In this document: positions 1 to 5,263 of the stretch, in pieces | Layout: each line of letters opens with the position of its first letter | Numbering within the stretch: position 1 is the first letter of the stretch | Assembly (NCBI GenBank): GCA_003508005.1 | Contig: DNUE01000091.1 | Location: 142,341-147,603 of the forward strand | Source: Desulfobulbaceae bacterium | GTDB lineage: Bacteria > Desulfobacterota > Desulfobulbia > Desulfobulbales > Desulfobulbaceae | Reading direction: 5' to 3' | Length of the DNA stretch: 5,263 nt | The notes under the pieces: generated by a model | The model's database searches: none | Told to the model about the DNA's origin: nothing | The model's input: only the letters and a program-made list of their open reading frames with translations | Translations under genes and position numbers: made by a program

Positions 1-1397
1 GAACTGAACCAGGTGTCCAGCACGTCTTTTTCCTGCACCAGCTCGCCTGCCCCGCACTTGTCGCAGGACTCTGGCTCGGCCATGGCCACGATCAGGTGGC
101 CGCATCCCCCGCAGGTCCAAGCCGGTATCCGGTGGCCCCACCAGATCTGGCGAGAGATGCACCAGTCGCGGATATTGTCCATCCAGGCGTAAAAGGTGTT
201 GTACCAGGTGGGCGGATAAATCATGATCCGCCCCTCGCGGACCGCCGCCACGGCCTTGTCAGCCAAGGGCCGCACCGAGACGAACCACTGCCGGGAAGTG
301 GTGGGCTCGACCACGGTGGCGCAGCGGTAGCAGCGGCCCACTGCGTGCTGATAGTCCTCGATTTTTACCAGGAACCCCTGCTCCTCAAGATCGGCAACGA
401 TTCTGCGCCGGCACTCGTTGCGGTCCAGCCCGACATAGCGGCCCGCGGCCTCGTTCATCACCCCGTGCTCGTCCATCACCTTGAGCCGCGGAAGGTCATG
501 ACGCAGCCCGATCTCGTAGTCGTCGCGGTCGTGGGCCGGAGTCACCTTCAGTGCTCCGGTGCCGAACTCCCGCTGCACATGGTGGTCATAGATCAGCGGG
601 ATGGTCCGGCCGGTGAGCGGCAGGACGATTCCGGCGTTCAGCAGGCCGGCGTAGCGCTCGTCTTCCGGATGGACGGCCACGGCGGTGTCGCCGAGCATGG
701 TTTCCGGCCGGGTGGTGGCCACCACCACATGGCCGGAGCCGTCGGCAAAGGGATAGCGGATATGGTAAAGCTTGCCCTGGGTGGGATCGTGCTCCACTTC
801 GTCATCGGCCAGGGCGGTCTGGCAGCGGGGACACCAGTTGACGATATAGTCGCCTTTGTAGATCAGCCCTTCATGGTAGAGGCGGACAAAGACCTCGCGC
901 ACGGCCACCGACAATCCCTCGTCCATGGTGAAACGCTCCCGCTCCCAATCGCAGGAGGCGCCGATGCGCTTCAGCTGGTTGATGATGGTGCCGCCCTTCT
1001 CAGCTCGCCACTGCCAGACCCGCTCGATGAACTTGTCCCGGCCCAGGTCGTGACGGGTCTTGTTTTCGGTGGCCAATTGGCGTTCGACCACGTTCTGGGT
1101 GGCGATGCCGGCATGATCAGTGCCCGGGACCCACAGGGTGTTGCAGCCCTTCATCCGGTGATAGCGGACCAGGATGTCCTGGAGGGTGTTGTTCAGGGCA
1201 TGGCCGATGTGCAGCACGCCGGTGACATTTGGCGGCGGGATGACGATGGAGAAGGACTCCCGGCCCTCGTCCAGCCGGGCGGCGAAGGTGCGCTGTTCCT
1301 CCCAGGAGGCGTACCAGCGCTTCTCCACCGCGCTGAATTCATAAGCCTTGGGCAGGTCGTGACGGGATGATTTTTCGGTTTCTTGGTCTGCTTGCAT
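1..1397 (-). CDS. valS: Valyl-tRNA synthetase, N-terminal part (runs off the window)
   Basis: Cytoplasmic class I aminoacyl-tRNA synthetase that attaches valine to tRNA-Val and edits mischarged threonine. The first 465 codons are visible; the 3' part continues beyond position 1. What I read: the class I nucleotide-binding signature PPPNVTG at residues 54-60 followed by HIGH at 63-66, the CP1 editing-domain motif TTRPETMLGD near 228-237, the editing-domain stretch KVTPAHD, DWCISRQ near 411-417 and DVLDTWFSS at the window edge. Two cysteine sets look like zinc sites: C189/C192 with C356/C359, and C429/C432 with C445/C448. The KMSKS loop, anticodon-binding domain and C-terminal coiled coil would lie outside. 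The ATG at 1397 is chosen because homology begins soon after it (residues 16-30 resemble the usual ValS N-terminus); its Shine-Dalgarno is weak (GCGAG). It starts 41 bp after the dgt stop, suggesting co-transcription. Identity is very secure. Confidence 0.97.
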   Translation of the reverse strand, partial: MQADQETEKSSRHDLPKAYEFSAVEKRWYASWEEQRTFAARLDEGRESFSIVIPPPNVTGVLHIGHALNNTLQDILVRYHRMKGCNTLWVPGTDHAGIATQNVVERQLATENKTRHDLGRDKFIERVWQWRAEKGGTIINQLKRIGASCDWERERFTMDEGLSVAVREVFVRLYHEGLIYKGDYIVNWCPRCQTALADDEVEHDPTQGKLYHIRYPFADGSGHVVVATTRPETMLGDTAVAVHPEDERYAGLLNAGIVLPLTGRTIPLIYDHHVQREFGTGALKVTPAHDRDDYEIGLRHDLPRLKVMDEHGVMNEAAGRYVGLDRNECRRRIVADLEEQGFLVKIEDYQHAVGRCYRCATVVEPTTSRQWFVSVRPLADKAVAAVREGRIMIYPPTWYNTFYAWMDNIRDWCISRQIWWGHRIPAWTCGGCGHLIVAMAEPESCDKCGAGELVQEKDVLDTWFS

Positions 1398-1438
1398 GGT
1401 TTCTCGCTTGCGTACCCGTGTTCTGCCATCCGCTGCGG

Positions 1439-2512
1439 TCAGAACACACTCCAGGGTTTGGGCATAAATATATGGGTATACAGGTCCAAGGCATAGCGGT
1501 CGGTCATGCCGGCGATGAAATCGCAAACCTGGCGGTGCGGAGGTTTCTGGCCACCGACGCGCTTGGCAAACTCCCCCGTCTCGCAGAAGGTGGGACTGCC
1601 GCCAGGAAACTCATGCTCCAGAAAAAAGGTGTAGAGCTCCCGGATTATTTTCTGGGCCTTGATGAACTCGTTGTGCACCCGGTAGTTGCGGTACACGTTG
1701 TCATACAGGAACATCCGCAGCCGGCTGATGGTCTCCTCCATCAGCGCGCCGAGGTGCAGGAGGCCGTCATCCCGGGCGCAGGTCTCGGCCACCAGGTCCC
1801 TGACCATGGCGTCGATCCGGCGCGAGGAACTGTCGCCCACCACGTTGCGCAGTTCGGCCGGCAGATCTGATTCATGGAGCATGCCGGCCCGCAGGGCATC
1901 GTCCATATCATGGTTGACGTAGGCCATGATATCCGCTACGCGCACCACCTGTCCCTCCAGGGTGGCGGCCAGCTCTGCGGTTCCCTCCGGCAGGATCTTC
2001 CCGTATCCCTTGGAGTGCTTGACGATCCCGTTGCGCACCTCCCAGGACAGGTTGAGGCCCTGATGGTCGTTTTCCAAAACGTCCACGACCCGGAGGCTCT
2101 GGACATTGTGCTTGAACCCGCCGGGGTGCAGCTCGTTCAGGGTTACCTCACCGGCATGGCCGAAGGGGGTATGACCGAGGTCATGCGCCAAGGCGATGGC
2201 CTCGGTCAGGTACTCGTTCAGGCGCAGGCAGACCGCGATGGTGCGGGCGATCTGCGAAACCTCCAGCACATGGGTGAGCCTGGTCCGGTAATGATCGCCG
2301 GCCGGTGACAGAAAAACCTGAGTCTTGTGCTTGAGACGGCGGAAGGTCTTGGAGTGGATCACCCGGTCCCGATCGCGCTGAAAGATGGTGCGCAAATCAC
2401 AGATGTTCTGCTCAGGACGCAGCCGGCCTCTTGAGTTCACGCTCAGGCAGGCGTGGAGCGACAACATCTGCCTCTCCCTTTCCTCATGCTGTTGCCGGAT
2501 GTTCAACGTCAT
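1439..2512 (-). CDS. dgt: Deoxyguanosinetriphosphate triphosphohydrolase-like protein (HD-domain dNTPase)
   Basis: A 357-residue protein of the bacterial dGTPase family, metal-dependent HD-superfamily enzymes that hydrolyse dNTPs to the deoxynucleoside and tripolyphosphate and so tune cytoplasmic dNTP pools. The N-terminal block has the family pattern FQRDRDRVIHSKTFRRLKHK (residues 44-63), then TRLTHVLEVSQIAR. The metal ligands can be read in order: H81, the H110-D111 pair in AHDLGHTPFGH, and D194 in VADIMAYVNHD. The family block FKHNVQSLRVV (133-143) is also intact. Length fits the shorter Dgt subgroup rather than the roughly 500-residue E. coli enzyme, so the exact dNTP preference and allosteric activation cannot be read from sequence. 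The ATG at 2512 has AGGA at 2521-2524, 8 nt upstream; an internal Met16 is possible but less likely because residues before it (NIRQQHEERE) match the usual family start. It lies 94 bp after the iron-sulfur gene and 41 bp before valS. It ends in TGA. Confidence 0.93.
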   Translation of the reverse strand: MTLNIRQQHEERERQMLSLHACLSVNSRGRLRPEQNICDLRTIFQRDRDRVIHSKTFRRLKHKTQVFLSPAGDHYRTRLTHVLEVSQIARTIAVCLRLNEYLTEAIALAHDLGHTPFGHAGEVTLNELHPGGFKHNVQSLRVVDVLENDHQGLNLSWEVRNGIVKHSKGYGKILPEGTAELAATLEGQVVRVADIMAYVNHDMDDALRAGMLHESDLPAELRNVVGDSSSRRIDAMVRDLVAETCARDDGLLHLGALMEETISRLRMFLYDNVYRNYRVHNEFIKAQKIIRELYTFFLEHEFPGGSPTFCETGEFAKRVGGQKPPHRQVCDFIAGMTDRYALDLYTHIFMPKPWSVF

Positions 2513-2606
2513 GATCCTGGTCCTGTCTCCTCGGTGTTGGTTTACCTGCTCTTCTTAGCAACAGCGACACGCCAGGACAAGGGTTTTCTTTGCCAACAGC
2601 CCGGAA

Positions 2607-3824
2607 TCAGGAATTATTGTCCAAACAGGAATCCAGGAATACCGCCAGATGGACTGCCAGAACCCGACTTCGCCGCAGGGCAAGTCCCGCCTGCCACTGC
2701 AGCAGGCAACCCGAGCAGCTGGTCACCACCAGGTCTGCAGCCGTCGCAGTGCATGCTGCATGGGCCGAGGCAAATATCCGCTCTGTAAGCTCGGGATAGC
2801 CGAGATGGAAAAGACCGCCCTGGCCGCAGCACAGGGGCCCCTCCGCAGACTCGGCCAGGGTGACGCCCGCCACCCCGCGCAGAAGCATGTCGGCAGCCCC
2901 GGAGTTGGCAGGATCAAAGCGGAGATGGCAGGGCTGGTGATAAAAAACCCGACGATCCTCGCTTGCCCGCAGCCCGACATTCCCCGCAGCCGCAAGGATA
3001 AACGTGGAAAACTCGCGCACCCTGGCACTGAACAGCTCCGCTTGCTCCCGCCACTCCGGATCGTCGGCAAACAGCTTCGGGTACATGGCCAGATGCGCTG
3101 AACAGGAGGCGCAGGAGGTCAGAATCGACCCGCTGCTGCCGGCAAAGGCCAGGATATTTCGCTTCGCCAGCTGCCTTGCCTCCTCCTTCGCCCCGGCAGA
3201 CCAGGCAACCAGGCCACAGCAGACCTGCTCCGGCGGCTGGAGCAGCGGACTGGAAGTGAGCCGTTCCGTCAGACGACCGGCTGCCTGCGCCACCGACGGT
3301 TGCAGATACCGGGCCAGACACCCGGCAAAATAGTGTATCCCCGTCGCCTTTTCGATCTTCCTGGCCGGAACGGCTTCCTTCCGGTCCAGATGGGACTCGA
3401 CCATGCTTTCCAGCAGGCCCAGCTTGCGCCGCAGGCCACTGTCCGCTGGAAGCAGCTCCAAGTTGCTCAGCATGACGCCCCCCCGCACCAGTCCCTCCAG
3501 CAGCGCAGGCCGGGCCAAGGCGAAACGGGCACCGACCTTGCGCAGACCATGCCGGCCGTAAAGCGCAGGAAATCGGGACCTGGCCTCGACAATCAACTCC
3601 CTGGTGGGTACCCGGCGCGGACAGGTATTCTCGCATGCGCCGCAGAGGAGGCACTGGGCAAAGAGGTCTTGAAAGACAGGGGATGGATGCGCGGCAAACT
3701 CGGTGCCCAACAGGTGAAGCTTACCGCGGGCGGTCAGGGATTCCCGGCCAGTTGCCCGGTATACCGGGCATACAGAGGTGCAGCTGCCGCAGTGGACGCA
3801 CTGTTCCGGTCCCAGCGCAGTCAA
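2607..3824 (-). CDS. glcF: GlcF-type iron-sulfur protein: two 4Fe-4S clusters and two CCG domains
   Basis: A 405-residue electron-transfer subunit resembling glycolate oxidase GlcF (E. coli GlcF is about 407 residues). Numbering from the TTG at 3824, a ferredoxin-like pair of 4Fe-4S motifs comes first: C9-x2-C12-x2-C15-x3-C19 and C58-x2-C61-x2-C64-x3-C68. Two cysteine-rich CCG domains follow: C169, C202-C203, C238/C241, and C299, C332-C333, C370/C373. All expected ligands are present. In the family, such proteins pass electrons from an FAD-containing 2-hydroxyacid dehydrogenase (GlcD type) towards quinone or another acceptor, or act in lactate or heterodisulfide-type oxidoreductases. No GlcD, LldE or LutB gene lies next to it here, so the substrate is unknown and glycolate is only the default guess. 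No signal peptide or membrane helix is seen, so it is probably cytoplasmic or membrane-associated. The frame stays open up to a TTG at 3878, giving 423 residues, but that start has no Shine-Dalgarno. The stop is TGA. The fold call is strong; the specific gene name is less sure. Confidence 0.88.
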   Translation of the reverse strand: MTALGPEQCVHCGSCTSVCPVYRATGRESLTARGKLHLLGTEFAAHPSPVFQDLFAQCLLCGACENTCPRRVPTRELIVEARSRFPALYGRHGLRKVGARFALARPALLEGLVRGGVMLSNLELLPADSGLRRKLGLLESMVESHLDRKEAVPARKIEKATGIHYFAGCLARYLQPSVAQAAGRLTERLTSSPLLQPPEQVCCGLVAWSAGAKEEARQLAKRNILAFAGSSGSILTSCASCSAHLAMYPKLFADDPEWREQAELFSARVREFSTFILAAAGNVGLRASEDRRVFYHQPCHLRFDPANSGAADMLLRGVAGVTLAESAEGPLCCGQGGLFHLGYPELTERIFASAHAACTATAADLVVTSCSGCLLQWQAGLALRRSRVLAVHLAVFLDSCLDNNS

Positions 3825-3828
3825 TGCC

Positions 3829-3834
3829 TCACCT
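3829..3834 (-). promoter_or_regulatory. Ribosome-binding site that decides the start of the GlcF-like gene
   Basis: On the minus strand AGGTGA lies 4 nt before the TTG at 3824 and matches the 3' half of the full Shine-Dalgarno sequence (AAGGAGGTGA), where such close spacing is expected. The longer in-frame TTG at 3878 is preceded by a stop codon four codons upstream and by AT-rich sequence with no purine-rich site. Starting at 3824 also puts the first cluster cysteine at residue 9 and brings the length to that of known GlcF proteins. Confidence 0.6.
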
Positions 3835-3941
3835 TTGCCGCGCCGGGACAGCCAACGAAACGGGCAAAAAGCCGGCAAATAGCATGGTTATGCACAAACA
3901 ACCAAAAGCAAGACGCGCAAGTCCTGAATAATACAACGGCA

Positions 3942-5052
3942 TCAGGGCTGCCAGAGCAGATAGGATTTGATGAACTGGTCGAGCCGGCCGTCCAGCACTG
4001 CATCCACATTTCCCTCCTCATGGCCGGTCCGGTGATCCTTTATCAGCCGGTAGGGCTGCAGCACATAGGAACGGATCTGGCTGCCCCAGGCGATTTCCTT
4101 CTTGTCGCCGCCCAGATTCTTGTGCGCCCTGGCCTGCTCCTCCTTTTCCCGCTCATAGAGGCGGGACATGAGCATCTTCATGGCCATGTCCTTGTTGCGG
4201 TGCTGGGAACGCTCGTTCTGGCACTGGACGACAATGCCGCTTGGCAGGTGCGTGATGCGGATGGCCGAATCGGTCTTGTTGACATGCTGGCCGCCGGAAC
4301 CGCTGGAGCGATAGGTATCGATGCGCAAATCCTTTTCGTTGATGTCGATCTCGATCGTATCATCCAACTCCGGCATGACCATGACCGAGGCAAAGGAGGT
4401 GTGCCGCCGGCCGCTGGCATCAAAGGGCGATATGCGCACCAGCCGGTGAATGCCCAGCTCGGAGCGGAGAAGGCCGTAGGCGTGCCTGCCCTTGACCATG
4501 ATGGTCACGCTCTTGACCCCGGCCTCGTCGCCGGGGAGATAATCGAGGATGCTGGTGGCGAACTCTTTCTCCTCGGCCCAGCGAAGGTACATCCGCAGGA
4601 GCATCTCAACCCAGTCCTGGGCCTCGGTGCCGCCCGCGCCCGCATGGATGGTGATCATGGCGTTGTTGGCGTCGTGCTCGCCGCTGAACATGCATTCCAG
4701 TTCCACCTCGTCGATGCGCCGACGCAGGTCGCTGATGCTCAGGGCCACCTCGTGCTGGGTGGTCTCGTCCCGCTCCTCGACGGCCATCTCCAGGAGCATG
4801 TCCGCCTCTTCCAGGTCATTGAAATTCTTTTCCCAGACGGCGATCACGTCCCTGAGCTGGCCCAACTCCTTCTGCACCTTCCGCGCCTGCTCCTGATCGT
4901 TCCAGAACTGAGGCTGCAGGCTCATTTTCTCCAACTCCGATGCCTGCCGCTGTTTGCCGGCAAGGTCAAAGATGCTCCTTGAGAGTGAGCATCCGCTCCT
5001 TCAGATTGGCAAGTTTCTGTTTCGATTCGACCGCTTCGTTGATTTCCGCCAT
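3942..5052 (-). CDS. prfB: Peptide chain release factor 2 (RF2), expressed through a programmed +1 frameshift
   Basis: RF2 recognises UGA and UAA stop codons in the ribosomal A site and triggers release of the finished protein. The gene is in two frames. A 28-codon start segment (ATG at 5052, beginning MAEINEAVES) ends at CTT (4971-4969) followed by in-frame TGA (4968-4966). Skipping T4968 joins it to the long frame (DLAGKQRQAS onward) and yields 369 residues, against 365 in E. coli. Landmarks in that numbering: the stop-codon-reading tripeptide SPF at 208-210 and the catalytic GGQ at 253-255, which contacts the peptidyl-transferase centre, inside SGSGGQHVNKTDSA. The residue matching E. coli position 246 is serine, not the threonine of K-12. 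A coding call starting at the internal ATG at 4934 would lose 39 residues and miss the frameshift. GAGG at 5063-5066 is the likely ribosome-binding site, 10 nt before the ATG. The final stop is also TGA. Identity is very secure. Confidence 0.97.
4965..4980 (-). promoter_or_regulatory. prfB: Programmed +1 frameshift site of prfB
   Basis: Read on the minus strand: AAGGAG (4980-4975), a 3-nt spacer CAT, then CTT TGA C (4971-4965). This has the same parts and spacing as the E. coli prfB site, where an internal Shine-Dalgarno-like sequence three bases before CUU pairs with 16S rRNA and the slow UGA lets the peptidyl-tRNA slip one base to UUU. Known logic: when RF2 is scarce, UGA is decoded slowly, frameshifting rises and more RF2 is made; when RF2 is ample, translation ends after 28 codons. 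All elements are directly visible. Confidence 0.96.
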
Positions 5053-5094
5053 GGTGTACGCGCCTCAAAGGATTATCCAATGTCACTGCAGGCA

Positions 5095-5130
5095 ATTATA
5101 TATAATAAACAATCCAGGACAAAGTCTCAA
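5095..5130 (-). promoter_or_regulatory. Sigma70-type promoter(s) for prfB
   Basis: Minus strand: TTGAGA (5130-5125, one mismatch to TTGACA), a 17-bp spacer, then TATTAT (5107-5102, one mismatch to TATAAT). A perfect TATAAT follows at 5100-5095, which can pair with TTGTCC (5122-5117) over a 16-bp spacer, so two overlapping promoters are possible. Start sites would fall roughly at 5085-5097, giving a leader of about 35-45 nt before the prfB ATG. The AT-rich patch stands out in an otherwise GC-rich window. It could drive prfB alone or the whole run of four genes. Confidence 0.7.
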
Positions 5131-5263
5131 GGTACTTCCAAATGGATTATTTATCCTGACCGCCCTCACATTTTCGCGCCGGGGGACGAAAATATCATGC
5201 TCGGATAACGATTTCTCGCATTCACTCCAGCCACGAACTGGTTAGCAACCGTGTTTGAAGTCA
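5131..5263. other. Upstream region without an assignable gene
   Basis: Neither strand gives a recognisable protein. On the minus strand one frame is open from the window edge for 32 codons to a TGA near 5165 (ending SSPGAKM); this could be the tail of an upstream gene, but the residues match nothing I know. Another minus frame stops at 5243-5245 after six codons. The segment ends at the prfB promoter. Confidence 0.35.
5170..5193. repeat. Short inverted repeat upstream of the prfB promoter
   Basis: ATTTTCG (5170-5176) and CGAAAAT (5187-5193) are perfect 7-bp arms around a 10-base G/C-rich centre. Neither side is followed by a clear run of T, so it is not a convincing intrinsic terminator. It lies about 40 bp upstream of the -35 element and could be a protein-binding site or chance. 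Confidence 0.35.

Noticed and set aside
96..1370. 424-codon open frame on the plus strand, antisense to valS
   Set aside because: The opposite strand clearly encodes ValRS; the antisense product is low-complexity and matches no family.
1367..2308. Plus-strand open frames opposite dgt
   Set aside because: They are shadows of the dGTPase-like gene, whose metal-binding residues are all intact on the minus strand.
2513..2606. Possible promoter in the gap before dgt (TTGTCC, 17 bp, TAAGAA)
   Set aside because: The -10 element matches only three of six positions; spacing alone is not enough.
3825..3941. Possible promoter or terminator between prfB and the GlcF-like gene
   Set aside because: Best hexamer pairs (such as TTGGTT with TATTTG) match only half of consensus, and no GC-rich stem followed by T residues is present.
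4934..4968. Reading prfB as a gene that starts at the internal ATG 4934, or as frameshifted and broken
   Set aside because: The upstream 28-codon segment, the AAGGAG-CAT-CTTTGAC site and the correct total length show programmed frameshifting instead.
3300..4982. 560-codon open frame on the plus strand, antisense to prfB and the GlcF-like gene
   Set aside because: It mirrors well-identified genes on the other strand, has no recognisable domain, and long antisense frames are common in GC-rich coding DNA.
5070..5156. Two small palindromes flanking the prfB promoter (GGATAAATAATCC at 5144-5156 and GGATAATCC at 5070-5078)
   Set aside because: Arms are only 4 bp with different spacers, expected by chance in AT-rich sequence.

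Overview
This window is a compact, GC-rich bacterial housekeeping segment. All four recognisable genes lie on the minus strand, so transcription runs from high to low coordinates. In that order they are prfB (peptide chain release factor 2, with its programmed +1 frameshift), a GlcF-type iron-sulfur protein, a dGTPase-like HD-domain dNTP triphosphohydrolase, and the N-terminal 465 residues of valS (valyl-tRNA synthetase), which runs off the window at position 1.

The organism looks like an anaerobic or microaerophilic Gram-negative bacterium. My best guess is the Desulfobacterota (former Deltaproteobacteria), because of the high GC, the RF2 and Dgt sequence flavour, the two cysteine zinc sites of ValRS and the presence of a CCG-domain redox protein. 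This assignment comes from remembered sequence character only, and no marker gene fixes it.

Region by region: 5131-5263 is upstream DNA with no assignable gene; it holds a short inverted repeat. 5095-5130 holds a good sigma70-type promoter for prfB (TTGAGA, 17 bp, TATTAT, with a perfect TATAAT just downstream). 3942-5052 is prfB, whose reading frame is broken by an in-frame TGA at codon 29 inside a textbook frameshift site. A 117-bp leader precedes the iron-sulfur gene (2607-3824), which I start at a TTG with a good ribosome-binding site rather than at the longer TTG. A 94-bp gap leads to dgt (1439-2512), and a 41-bp gap leads to valS (start at 1397).

The genes share a direction and close spacing, and I see no convincing terminator between them, so they may be transcribed together. 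Three are informational or nucleotide-pool genes: translation termination, dNTP control and tRNA charging. The GlcF-like gene is the outlier: it normally works with an FAD-containing GlcD partner that is not in the window. The clearest unusual biology is the autoregulatory prfB frameshift, which is well known. I found no sign of a mobile element, CRISPR array, RNA gene or new defence system.
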